Source: Achromobacter sp. Bel (GTDB taxonomy: Bacteria; Pseudomonadota; Gammaproteobacteria; Burkholderiales; Burkholderiaceae_B). From it: 64,000 nucleotides of DNA. Shown here one piece after another: positions 50,077-58,160 of this stretch; the stretch's first letter is position 1, and every line of letters begins with the position of its first letter. A program made the position numbers and the translations under genes. Under the pieces are notes generated by a model that saw only the letters and a list, made by a program, of their open reading frames with translations, had not been told where the DNA came from and searched no databases. Location of the stretch: contig NZ_JABBJN010000016.1 in the NCBI RefSeq assembly GCF_012928505.1, positions 55,288 through 119,287 of the forward strand, in the 5' to 3' direction.

Positions 50077-50167
50077 GGCGACTCCGCTATCCGGCGCAAG
50101 TGGCCGGCATTAACGCCCACACGGGGCGCACAGTCCCCAAAATCATGCGTCGCACGCGTGAAGAGGG

Positions 50168-50285
50168 AGCCCCCCAGCCACGCGTCGAAAGAAACAGGTG
50201 CCCCCATCCGGGCGGCGTGGAGCCGGCTCCGCTGGGCCGCAGACGCGCCCCCCTGGGGGGAGGGCGCGCAGCGCTTCGGGGGGCT
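50168..50285. repeat. Structured intergenic repeat between nusB and thiL
   Basis: About 118 bases bounded by AGCCCCCC (50168) and GGGGGGCT (50278). Inside are the perfect palindromes GGAGCCGGCTCC (50219-50230) and CCCCCCTGGGGGG (50248-50260). From memory, very similar GC hairpin blocks are scattered between genes in Burkholderiales. It touches the nusB stop and may end or attenuate that transcript. Confidence 0.65.
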
Positions 50286-50781
50286 ACCTCTTCGCCTGGA
50301 CCTCGGTCGCGCGCACGTCGGCAGCCAGCTTGTCGAGCACGCCGTTGACGAACTTGAAACCGTCGGTGCCGCCAAACGATTTGGCAAGCTCGACGGCTTC
50401 ATTGATGGCGACCTTGTACGGCACTTCGACATGATGAATCAGTTCGAAGCTGCCGATCAGCAGGATGCCATGTTCAACGGGCGACAGCTCGGCCAGCGGG
50501 CGGTCGACGTAAGGCGTGAACCGCTCGCGCAGCGCGGGCGCTTCGCGCAGGACGCCGTGCAGCAAGGTCTTGAACCACTGCGCGTCGGCCTCGGAAAAAT
50601 CCTCGGTGTCGCGCAGGTGGGCATCGATCTCGCCGGCGTCTTGCGTGCCTTCGCCACCGCGCAGCAGCCACGCGTACACGCCCTGCAGCGCGAATTCGCG
50701 TGCACGGCGGCGGGCGCTGCGCGCATTGGCGCGGGCTTGCGCCGCGCTATCAGCGCTGGTCGTCGTCTTCTTCGTCGTCAA
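50284..50781 (-). CDS. nusB: Transcription antitermination factor NusB
   Basis: The NusB fold begins at about [18 protein letters not shown], and [31 protein letters not shown] is near the C-terminus. NusB with NusE binds boxA RNA in rRNA antitermination. There is no ATG near the conserved start. I chose TTG at 50781 (165 residues), which overlaps ribH by 32 bases. An ATG at 50856 would add a basic, low-complexity 25-residue tract that is only the shadow of the acidic RibH tail. Confidence 0.88.
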   Translation of the reverse strand: MTTKKTTTSADSAAQARANARSARRRAREFALQGVYAWLLRGGEGTQDAGEIDAHLRDTEDFSEADAQWFKTLLHGVLREAPALRERFTPYVDRPLAELSPVEHGILLIGSFELIHHVEVPYKVAINEAVELAKSFGGTDGFKFVNGVLDKLAADVRATEVQAKR

Positions 50782-51280
50782 AATCTTCGTCCTCGTCTTC
50801 GTCGTCTTCGTCTTCTTCCTCGGGTTCCAGCGCCGCCACCAGGTTGGCCATTTCAACGGCCACCTGAGCGCAATCGCGGCCCTTGCCGGCGGCGCGGGCT
50901 TGCGCCTGCTCGTCGGTGTCGACGGTCAACACGCCGTTTGCGACGGGGATGCCGGTTTCCAGGGAGATACGGGTGATTGCCATGGCCATTTCATTGCTGA
51001 CCACTTCAAAGTGATAGGTCTCGCCACGGATGACGGCGCCCAGCGCGATCAAGGCGTCGAATTCAAACGTTTCGGCCATGTGGGACAGGGCCACGCCCAG
51101 TTCCAGGGCGCCGGGAACGGTGGCGACCATCACGTCGCGTTCGTCCACGCCCAGTTCGGCCAATTCCTTCAGGCACGCTTCGAGTTCGGCTTGACCGATT
51201 TCTTCATTGAAGCGGGCGCGTACGATGCCGATGTGCAGCCCTTCGCCGTTCAGGTCGGGGGTAAGGATGTAAGGGTTCAT
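50750..51280 (-). CDS. ribH: 6,7-dimethyl-8-ribityllumazine synthase
   Basis: A 176-residue lumazine synthase, the penultimate enzyme of riboflavin synthesis. Core motifs are VRARFNEEI near residue 20, [11 protein letters not shown] near residue 55 and [19 protein letters not shown] near residue 80, with the catalytic histidine H90. Most family members stop near residue 150; here a tail of about 26 residues is almost entirely Asp and Glu. The tail is encoded by repeated GAA/GAC triplets and overlaps nusB. Confidence 0.96.
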   Translation of the reverse strand: MNPYILTPDLNGEGLHIGIVRARFNEEIGQAELEACLKELAELGVDERDVMVATVPGALELGVALSHMAETFEFDALIALGAVIRGETYHFEVVSNEMAMAITRISLETGIPVANGVLTVDTDEQAQARAAGKGRDCAQVAVEMANLVAALEPEEEDEDDEDEDEDFDDEEDDDQR

Positions 51281-51290
51281 GTGTCGGCCT

Positions 51291-52469
51291 TCAGTGTGTT
51301 GCGGGAGTATTCAGCGGGTCGCAATCGTAACCCGTAATCGTCAGCGAAAAGCCCGCCATGCTGGGCATCTTGCGCGGCCGGGCCAACAGCTTCATCTGGC
51401 CCACATTCAGGTCGCGCAGGATCTGGGCGCCGATGCCGTAGGTGCGCAGACCGAAACGGTCGGTGCTGGCGGCTGCGTCGGCCTGGGCCTTCGGGTCGTT
51501 CCAGCCGGCGATCTGGCCGAACAGGTGCTCGGTGGACGATTGGCAGTTCATCAACACCAGCACCCCTGCCGGCGCCGCCGCAATGGCCTGCAGGGCTTGC
51601 GCCACGCCCCAGCTGTGCGGGCTGGCGCCGGTGTCCAGCACGTCCAGCACCGAGGCCGGCTCGTGCACGCGCACCAGCGTTTCGACGTCGGGGCTCACGT
51701 TACCATGCACCAGCGCCAAATGGGCGGAGCCGGTGGCCGCGTCTTCATAGGCCACCGCCTCGAAAGTGCCCCAGGCCGTCTGCATGGGGCGCTTGCCCAC
51801 GCGCTTGACGATGGATTCGTGTTCGCTGCGGTACTGGATCAGGTCGGCGATCGTGCCGATCTTCAAGTTGTGCTGGCGGCCGAATTCCACCAGGTCCGGC
51901 AGGCGGGCCATGGTGCCGTCCGGCTTGAGGATCTCGCAGATGACCGCGGCGGGCGTCAGGCCGGCCATGGCGGTCAGGTCGCAGCCGGCTTCGGTGTGGC
52001 CGGCGCGCACCAGCACGCCGCCGGGCACCGCGCGCACCGGAAAGATGTGGCCGGGCTGCACCAGGTCGGCCGGCTTGGCGTCGCGCGCCACCGCCACCTG
52101 GATGGTGCGGGCGCGGTCGGCGGCCGAAATGCCGGTTTCCACCCCTACTGCGGCCTCGATAGACTGCGTGAAATTGGTGCCGTATCGCGTGCCATTGCGG
52201 GCCGCCATCATCGGCAGCTCCAGCTGGCGGCAGCGCTCTTCGGTCAGCGTCAGGCACACCAGGCCGCGGCCGTGCGTGACCATGAAGTTGATGGCTTCAG
52301 GCGTGACGAATTCGGCGGCCATGACAAGGTCGCCTTCATTTTCACGGTCTTCTTCGTCAACCAGGATGACGATGCGGCCGGCGCGCAGCTCGGCGATGAT
52401 CTCGGCAACCGAAGCGATACCGAAGGATTCCGGCTCGGAGCCGGGCAAAGAGGACAACTGGACGGACAT
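51291..52469 (-). CDS. ribBA: 3,4-dihydroxy-2-butanone-4-phosphate synthase with degenerate GTP cyclohydrolase II domain
   Basis: A 392-residue two-domain protein. The RibB half (residues 1-210) is intact, with [10 protein letters not shown] at residues 39-48, HGRG at 66-69 and RAGHTEAG at 155-162, and makes the four-carbon precursor of riboflavin. The RibA-like half (about 225-385) lacks the three zinc cysteines: where active enzymes have a RVHSEC(x)TGD...RCDC pattern it has [26 protein letters not shown] sequence (residues 267-288). Cyclohydrolase activity is therefore unlikely. It is ten bases upstream of ribH. Confidence 0.93.
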   Translation of the reverse strand: MSVQLSSLPGSEPESFGIASVAEIIAELRAGRIVILVDEEDRENEGDLVMAAEFVTPEAINFMVTHGRGLVCLTLTEERCRQLELPMMAARNGTRYGTNFTQSIEAAVGVETGISAADRARTIQVAVARDAKPADLVQPGHIFPVRAVPGGVLVRAGHTEAGCDLTAMAGLTPAAVICEILKPDGTMARLPDLVEFGRQHNLKIGTIADLIQYRSEHESIVKRVGKRPMQTAWGTFEAVAYEDAATGSAHLALVHGNVSPDVETLVRVHEPASVLDVLDTGASPHSWGVAQALQAIAAAPAGVLVLMNCQSSTEHLFGQIAGWNDPKAQADAAASTDRFGLRTYGIGAQILRDLNVGQMKLLARPRKMPSMAGFSLTITGYDCDPLNTPATH

Positions 52470-52626
52470 GGCGGGCACGCAAACCAGGGCGGGAAAGCCC
52501 GGATTTTAGCGCCCCTGGCGGCAGATCCCCTATCGGGCCGCCAGAACGGCTGGCCGCAGGGGGCGTCCGGTTAAACTTTCGCCCGGAGATCGCCCTGAAA
52601 ATTACACCCCATCGAGGAAAAAAACC

Positions 52627-53454
52627 ATGCAAGCCCTTGCGGCCATGCCTTTGACCGTCGCGGCGGCGGTTCGCGTCGTCCTGACCGATATCGACGACAC
52701 GCTGACCACCGAGGGCCGCTTGCCGGCCGACGCCTACGCCGCGCTGGAGCGCCTGGAACAGGCGGGCATCCAGGTCGTGCCGATCACCGGCCGCCCGGCC
52801 GGCTGGTGCGACCACATCGCCCGCATGTGGCCGGTGCGCGCCGTGGTGGGGGAGAACGGCGCGTTCTACTATGCCTATGACCGCCAGGCCCGCCGCATGA
52901 CCACCCACTACTGGACGGACGCCGCCTCGCGCCAGGCCAGCCGCAAGCAGCTGGACGCCATCCGCGACCGCGTGCTGGCCGAGGTGCCGGGCTCGGCCGT
53001 CGCCAGCGACCAGGACTACCGCGTGGCCGACCTGGCCATCGACTTCTGTGAAGACGTGCCCGCCCTGCCCGACTCGGCCATCAGCAAGATCGTCCAGATC
53101 TTCCACGACGCCGGAGCCCAGGCCAAGGTCAGCTCGATCCACGTCAACGGCTGGTTCGGCGACTACGACAAGCTGACCATGACCCGCACGATGTTCCAGC
53201 GCGAATTCGGCGCGGACGTGGCCACTGCCTTGGACAGCACGCTATTCATCGGCGATTCGCCCAACGACGAGCCCATGTTCGCGTACTTCCCTATTTCGGT
53301 CGGCGTGGCGAACATCCAGGCCCAACTGCACCGCCTGACCCACCGCCCCGCCTTCGTCGCGGCCTTCCATGGCGGCGCGGGCTTCGTTGAAATGGCGGAC
53401 CGGCTGCTGGCGGCACGCCAGGCCGCAAAGCCGTCCCAAGCACAATCGGCCTGA
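52627..53454 (+). CDS. HAD-superfamily hydrolase (Cof/IIB type)
   Basis: A 275-residue HAD phosphatase. Motif I is DIDDTL with D21 and D23, motif II is ITGRPAGW near residue 58, the motif III lysine is in DYDKLTM near residue 182, and motif IV is GDSPNDEPMF near residue 214. The cap is of class IIB, and such enzymes hydrolyse sugar or phosphoglycolate-like phosphates. Substrate unknown. It is divergent from ribBA and 12 bases before the IclR gene. Confidence 0.88.
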   Translation: MQALAAMPLTVAAAVRVVLTDIDDTLTTEGRLPADAYAALERLEQAGIQVVPITGRPAGWCDHIARMWPVRAVVGENGAFYYAYDRQARRMTTHYWTDAASRQASRKQLDAIRDRVLAEVPGSAVASDQDYRVADLAIDFCEDVPALPDSAISKIVQIFHDAGAQAKVSSIHVNGWFGDYDKLTMTRTMFQREFGADVATALDSTLFIGDSPNDEPMFAYFPISVGVANIQAQLHRLTHRPAFVAAFHGGAGFVEMADRLLAARQAAKPSQAQSA

Positions 53455-53466
53455 GGTCCGCATACC

Positions 53467-54282
53467 GTGGCCACCACCAAGACCCCCGCCCCCGCCGCCA
53501 ACGACGGCCGTCGCAGCATCCAGTCCATCGAAGTGGGCGTGCCGTTGCTGGCCGCCCTGGTGGACGCCGCCAAGCCCCTTACGCTGCGCGACCTGGCCGC
53601 GGGCGCCGGCATGACCTCCGCCAAGGCCCACCCCTACCTGGTCAGCTTCATCCGTGTCGGCCTGGTGCAGCAAGACACCATCACCGGCCAGTACGAACTG
53701 GGCCCCTTCGCCCTGCAGATGGGGCTTGTCAGCCTGCAACGGCTGGACCCGGTGCGCATCGCCATGCCCGAGATCGCCAAGCTGCAATCCGAAATCGGCC
53801 ACACGCTGGGCATCGCGGTGCTGGGCTCGCACGGGCCCACCATGATCCACATGACCGAAGCCAGCTACCCGGTGCACGTGAACATGCGCAAGGGCACCGT
53901 GATGTCCATGCTGCACACGGCCACCGGCCTGGTATTCGCGGCCTGGCTGCCGCCGAAAGTCAGCGAGCACTACATCGCCCGCGAAGAGGGCGACACGGCC
54001 GTCATCGCCAGCGTGCCGCCCCCGCGCAAGGCGTCGCGGGCCAACATCGAAGCCCAACTGGCCGATATCCGCGTACACGGCATGGCCCGCGCGCTGGGCA
54101 ATCCGCTGCCCGGCGTGGACGCGTTGTCGGTGCCCGTGTTCGACAACACCGGCAACATCGTCCTGGGCTTGACCAGCCTGGGGCCCACGGGCCTGTTCGA
54201 CGTGAGCTGGGACGGCGCCATTGCCCGGCCGCTGCTGGCCTGCGCGCAGGAGATCTCGCGCAAGCTCGGCTACCGGGCCTGA
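53467..54282 (+). CDS. IclR-family transcriptional regulator
   Basis: A 271-residue regulator with a winged helix-turn-helix (LRDLAAGAGMTSAKAHPYLVSFI near residues 40-62) and an IclR effector domain (about 95-265, including MRKGTVMSMLHTATGLVFAA). The start is a GTG. It precedes the Phn importer in the same direction, with three CGAACA repeats in between that could be its operator. It probably controls phosphonate uptake. Confidence 0.88.
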   Translation: MATTKTPAPAANDGRRSIQSIEVGVPLLAALVDAAKPLTLRDLAAGAGMTSAKAHPYLVSFIRVGLVQQDTITGQYELGPFALQMGLVSLQRLDPVRIAMPEIAKLQSEIGHTLGIAVLGSHGPTMIHMTEASYPVHVNMRKGTVMSMLHTATGLVFAAWLPPKVSEHYIAREEGDTAVIASVPPPRKASRANIEAQLADIRVHGMARALGNPLPGVDALSVPVFDNTGNIVLGLTSLGPTGLFDVSWDGAIARPLLACAQEISRKLGYRA

Positions 54283-54296
54283 CACGGAGTCTGGCT

Positions 54297-54316
54297 CGGG
54301 TCCGGCGTCGGACCCG
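54297..54316 (+). terminator. Hairpin after iclR
   Basis: CGGGTCCG-GCGT-CGGACCCG, a perfect 8-base stem 15 bases after the IclR stop. No long T-run follows, so termination is probably partial. Confidence 0.5.
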
Positions 54317-54336
54317 TTCGATTGATCGCAAACAAA

Positions 54337-54362
54337 CGAACATAAAGCGAACAATTCGAACA
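54337..54362. promoter_or_regulatory. Triple CGAACA direct repeats, candidate IclR site
   Basis: CGAACA occurs at 54337, 54348 and 54357, spaced by 11 and 9 bases in an AT-rich stretch before phnD. The near-helical spacing suits cooperative regulator binding. Confidence 0.4.
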
Positions 54363-54409
54363 AAACACGAAAAGAAAGGCAGGGACTTTCCCAAGTGTGC
54401 CCGTCCCCG

Positions 54410-54453
54410 CTTGTGTGGTTGAATTCAGCAAATATTCAAATTCATCCCACAAG
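54410..54453 (+). promoter_or_regulatory. Leader hairpin before phnD
   Basis: CTTGTGTGGTTGAATT (54410-54425) can pair with AATTCATCCCACAAG (54439-54453). The 3' arm ends next to the AGAGGAG ribosome site of phnD (54452-54458), so the fold could affect translation or mRNA stability. Confidence 0.4.
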
Positions 54454-54465
54454 AGGAGACAAACC

Positions 54466-55464
54466 ATGCACGCGATGCGTCTATTGCAAGCGGCCGCCCT
54501 GGCCGCATTCGCCGTTGGCGGCGCCACCGCCCAGGCCGCCGACACCTGCTCGAACCGGGGCGACCTGGACCAGATGTATTGCGACGACAACAAGGACCTG
54601 GTGGCCGATACGCCCACCGACGCGTCCAAATTGAAGACGCCGTCGACCCTGGTGTTCACCTACACGCCGGTCGAAGACCCGGCGGTCTACGAAGACATCT
54701 TCAAGCCCTTCACCAAGCACCTGTCGGAATGCACCGGCAAGCGCGTGGTGTTCTACCAGGTGCAAAGCAACGCCGCGGAAATCGAAGCCATGCGCTCGGG
54801 CCGCCTGCACGTGGGCGGCTTCTCCACCGGCCCCACCGCCTTCGCCGTGAACATCGCCGGCGCCGTGCCGTTCGCCGTCAAGGGCTATGCCGACGGCTTC
54901 CAGGGCTACAACCTGATCGTCATCGTCAAGAAAGACAGCCCCTACCAGAAGCTGACCGACCTGAAGGGCAAGAAGCTGGCGCACACCGCGCCGTCGTCGA
55001 ACTCGGGCCACATGGCACCCGTGGCGCTGTTCCCCAAGGAAGGCCTGACGCCGGATAAGGACTACAAGGTGGTCTTCTCGGGCAAGCACGACCAGTCCGT
55101 CATGGGCGTGAACTCGGGCGACTATGACGCCGCCGCCGTGGCCTCGGACGTGTTCAAGCGCATGGTCGAACGCGGCCAGGTCAAGGAAGCCGACTTCCGC
55201 GTGATCTACAGAAGCGAAAAATTCCCCACCTCGTCCTTCGCCTACGCGCATGACCTGGAGCCGAAGTTCCGCGACCAGATGCTCAAGTGCTTCTACGACT
55301 ACCGCTTCCCGGCGGAAATGTCCAAGGCCTTCGACGGCGCCGACCGCTTCTATCCGGTGACCTACCAGAAAGACTGGGCCATCGTCCGCCAGGTGGCTGA
55401 ATCAGGTGGCGAGAGCTTCAACCGCGCCGCCTACGACCGCGAATCCGCCAAGAGCAAGAAGTAA
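54466..55464 (+). CDS. phnD: Phosphate/phosphonate ABC transporter binding protein
   Basis: A 332-residue periplasmic protein. The signal peptide ends near residue 25 (TAQA), and the mature protein has VFTYTPVEDPAVYEDIFKPF near residue 62 and HTAPSSNSGHMAP near residue 178, the phosphonate-binding loop of PhnD. The ATG at 54466 follows AGAGGAG. It heads a coupled phnDCEE set with IclR upstream. No C-P lyase genes are present, so phosphite, a phosphonate or a phosphate ester may be the ligand. Confidence 0.92.
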   Translation: MHAMRLLQAAALAAFAVGGATAQAADTCSNRGDLDQMYCDDNKDLVADTPTDASKLKTPSTLVFTYTPVEDPAVYEDIFKPFTKHLSECTGKRVVFYQVQSNAAEIEAMRSGRLHVGGFSTGPTAFAVNIAGAVPFAVKGYADGFQGYNLIVIVKKDSPYQKLTDLKGKKLAHTAPSSNSGHMAPVALFPKEGLTPDKDYKVVFSGKHDQSVMGVNSGDYDAAAVASDVFKRMVERGQVKEADFRVIYRSEKFPTSSFAYAHDLEPKFRDQMLKCFYDYRFPAEMSKAFDGADRFYPVTYQKDWAIVRQVAESGGESFNRAAYDRESAKSKK

Positions 55465-55470
55465 TCCAGC

Positions 55471-56241
55471 ATGACGACGTCGCTACGCATTTCCGGCCTG
55501 GTCAAGGAATACCGGGCCGGCCGGCCGGTTCTCAATGGCATCAACCTTGAAATCGCCGGCCAAGGCCTGACCGCCATCATCGGCCCTTCAGGCACCGGCA
55601 AGAGCACGCTTCTGCGCTGCATCAACCGGCTGATCGAACCCACCCAGGGCGAGATCGTGCTGCAGTCCAAGGATGGTTCCGTGGACCTGGCCCGCGTGCG
55701 TGGCGCGTCGCTGCGCCGCGCGCGCCGGCGCATCGGCATGGTGTTCCAGGAATACAACCTGGTCGAACGCCTGACCGTGATGGAAAACCTGCTGACCGGA
55801 CGGCTGGGCTACACCTCCGCCCTGAAGGCCTGGATGCGCCGCTTCGAACCCGAAGACATCGAGCACGCCTACAAGCTGCTGGATACCGTGGGCCTGGCCG
55901 GCTTTGCCGACCAGCGCGCCGATGCGCTGTCGGGCGGCCAGCGCCAGCGCGTGGGCATCGCCCGCGCGCTGATGCAACGCCCGCAGCTGCTGCTGGCGGA
56001 CGAACCGACCTCGTCGCTGGACCCGAAAACTTCGGTTGAAATCATGGAGCTGCTGTCCGTGCAGGGCAGCGCCACCGGCATTCCCGTCATCGTGAACATC
56101 CACGACGTGGAACTGGCCCGCCGCTACGCCACCCGCATCGTCGGCATGTCCGGCGGACACGTGGTGTATGACGGTGACGGCCAGGGCCTGGATGCGACCA
56201 TGCTCAAGACGATCTACGGAGGCGAGTCTTGGCTGGAATGA
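55471..56241 (+). CDS. phnC: Phosphonate ABC transporter ATP-binding protein
   Basis: A 256-residue ATPase. Walker A is GPSGTGKST near residues 37-45, the signature [15 protein letters not shown] near residue 152, Walker [13 protein letters not shown] near residue 172, and the H-loop is NIHDV near residue 210. [22 protein letters not shown] is characteristic of PhnC. It begins six bases after phnD and overlaps the next gene by ATGA. Confidence 0.95.
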   Translation: MTTSLRISGLVKEYRAGRPVLNGINLEIAGQGLTAIIGPSGTGKSTLLRCINRLIEPTQGEIVLQSKDGSVDLARVRGASLRRARRRIGMVFQEYNLVERLTVMENLLTGRLGYTSALKAWMRRFEPEDIEHAYKLLDTVGLAGFADQRADALSGGQRQRVGIARALMQRPQLLLADEPTSSLDPKTSVEIMELLSVQGSATGIPVIVNIHDVELARRYATRIVGMSGGHVVYDGDGQGLDATMLKTIYGGESWLE

Positions 56242-57122
56242 CGCATCCCCGGGGCAACCGCCCCTTCGCCATGTCCGGGCGCGCCAAGGCGGGCCTGGTG
56301 TTGCTGGTGATCTACACGATCTACGCCGGCGCGCAGCTGGATTTCAGCTGGGCGCGCTTTGAAACCGGCATGGGACACGCGTCGACGTTTCTTTCGCGCA
56401 TGTTCCCGCCCAATTTCGAAAAGCCCGCGACCTTGTGGAAAGGCATCGCGGAAAGCCTGGAAATCGCGGTGCTGGCCTCGGTGTTGGGCATCCTGTTCGC
56501 GCTGCCGGTCGGCCTTCTGGGCGCCCGCAACATGATGCCCGCCTGGGTGTCGTGGCCCGCGCGTTCGCTGGTGGCCCTGTGCCGCGCCCTGCACCCGGTC
56601 ATCGTCGCCATCCTGTTCGTCAAGGCCGTGGGGTTCGGCGCGCTGGCCGGCATCCTGGCGCTGACGGTAGCCTCCATCGGCTTCATCGGCAAGCTGTTCA
56701 CCGAAGCCATCGAAGAGATCTCGCTCAAGCAGGTAGAAGCCGTGCGCGCAAGCGGCGCCTCGTTCGCCAACGTGATCATCTTCGGCGTGCTGCCGCAGGT
56801 GTTCGCGCGCTTCATCGGCTTCGCGACCTACCAGTTCGACTCCAACCTGCGCAACTCCACCATGGTGGGCATCGTGGGCGCGGGCGGCGTGGGCGGCACG
56901 CTCTTCTCGGCCTTCCAGCGCTTTGACTATGACTTCGTCAGCGCCATCCTGCTGACGCTGATCGCCATCATCATGCTGGGCGAAATCATCGCAGGCTTCG
57001 TGCGCGCCGTGTTCCTGGACAACCTGGGTTTCGACCGTATTCTGCAAGGCCGCTTCGCGGGTGCGCGCGGCATCAGTGCCAGCAAGCCCCCCGCGGCCCG
57101 CAAAGCGGAGGTGGAAGAATGA
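56238..57122 (+). CDS. phnE: Phosphonate ABC transporter permease 1
   Basis: A 294-residue inner-membrane permease with about six segments. It has the PhnE pattern: [20 protein letters not shown] near residue 108, the ATPase-contact loop [20 protein letters not shown] near residue 155, and [23 protein letters not shown] near residue 214. The ATG at 56238 overlaps phnC; it also overlaps the second permease by ATGA. Confidence 0.93.
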   Translation: MTHPRGNRPFAMSGRAKAGLVLLVIYTIYAGAQLDFSWARFETGMGHASTFLSRMFPPNFEKPATLWKGIAESLEIAVLASVLGILFALPVGLLGARNMMPAWVSWPARSLVALCRALHPVIVAILFVKAVGFGALAGILALTVASIGFIGKLFTEAIEEISLKQVEAVRASGASFANVIIFGVLPQVFARFIGFATYQFDSNLRNSTMVGIVGAGGVGGTLFSAFQRFDYDFVSAILLTLIAIIMLGEIIAGFVRAVFLDNLGFDRILQGRFAGARGISASKPPAARKAEVEE

Positions 57123-57943
57123 ACGTCCATACCTCCACGTTGAATCCGGCGGGGTCGCCGCGCGTGTGGCAGCGCTACAGCATGGGCCAGCGGCTGCTGC
57201 GCTTCGCGCTATACCTGCTGGTCGTCGCGGCCATCGTCCAGGCCATCCGCGGCGTGGAAGTCATACCGGAGTTCCTGTATGACGCCCCCGAGCAGATGGC
57301 CGACCTGTTCCGCCGCATGTGGCCGATCGACTGGGCCTACTACCCGGACGGCGTGCACAACGCGCTGATCGAAACGCTGCACATCGCCACGCTGGGCACC
57401 ATCCTGTCCGTTTTCATGGCGGTGCCGGTGGGCCTCTTGGCGGCCAACAACCTGACGCCCAGCAAAACCATCAACATGCTGGCCCGGCTGATCCTGGTAT
57501 CCAGCCGTTCGGTCAATTCGCTGGTCTGGGCGCTGCTGTTCATCGCCATCTTTGGGCCTGGCGCCCTGGCCGGCACGCTGGCCATCGCGTTCCGTTCCAT
57601 CGGCTTCGTGGGCAAACTGGTCGGCGAAGCCATCGAAGAGGCGCAGCGCGGCCCTATCGAAGCCGTGACCGCCACCGGCGCCAGCAAGGCATCGGTGTTG
57701 TGGTACGCCTATTGGCCGCAGATCCGCCCCGCGTTCTGGTCCATCGTGCTGCTGCGCTGGGACATCAACGTGCGCGAATCGGCCGTGCTGGGGCTGGTGG
57801 GCGCCGGCGGCATTGGCATGGCGCTGGACACCGCGCTGAACCTGTTCCAGTGGGACCGCGTGGCGCTGGTGCTGGCCGCGATCTTCGTCGTGGTGGTACT
57901 GGCCGAAATCATCATCACCCAGGCGCGCAAACGCATCCTTTAG
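57119..57943 (+). CDS. phnE2: Phosphonate ABC transporter permease 2
   Basis: A 274-residue paralogue of the first permease. It has the contact loop EAIEEAQRGPIEAVTATGAS near residue 168 and LGLVGAGGIGMALDTALNLFQWD near residue 223. Two PhnE subunits encoded in tandem presumably form a heterodimeric channel, common in this family. A terminator follows about 50 bases after the stop. Confidence 0.93.
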   Translation: MNVHTSTLNPAGSPRVWQRYSMGQRLLRFALYLLVVAAIVQAIRGVEVIPEFLYDAPEQMADLFRRMWPIDWAYYPDGVHNALIETLHIATLGTILSVFMAVPVGLLAANNLTPSKTINMLARLILVSSRSVNSLVWALLFIAIFGPGALAGTLAIAFRSIGFVGKLVGEAIEEAQRGPIEAVTATGASKASVLWYAYWPQIRPAFWSIVLLRWDINVRESAVLGLVGAGGIGMALDTALNLFQWDRVALVLAAIFVVVVLAEIIITQARKRIL

Positions 57944-57992
57944 CCGCGTCCCCGTTTACGCTTGTCGGTTTCCCCTGACCAGCGCTCCTTGG

Positions 57993-58022
57993 CGCCGCCT
58001 TCGAAACAGGGCGGCGTTTTTT
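57993..58022 (+). terminator. Rho-independent terminator of phn operon
   Basis: CGCCGCC (57993) pairs with GGCGGCG (58010) around a 10-base loop and is followed by T6. Confidence 0.88.
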
Positions 58023-58160
58023 CTTGCTTGCCACATCGCGCTGGCTTGTCCACAGCTTGCGTTCACGTCTATGCTCAATGTGAACAAAATATGAACGGTC
58101 ATCAAATCCCGCCTCCTGGTTGATTAAGATCTCGGCTTTTGCCGTTGGACACCCACCGCC

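Noticed and set aside
52470..52626. Possible FMN riboswitch before ribBA
   Set aside because: The gap to the divergent HAD gene has GC hairpins but not the conserved multi-stem FMN aptamer pattern that I would expect.
58050..58140. Possible PhoB box near ATGTGAAC..ATATGAAC before the CYTH-CHAD gene
   Set aside because: The two half-sites do not fit the direct-repeat consensus or spacing of known Pho boxes.
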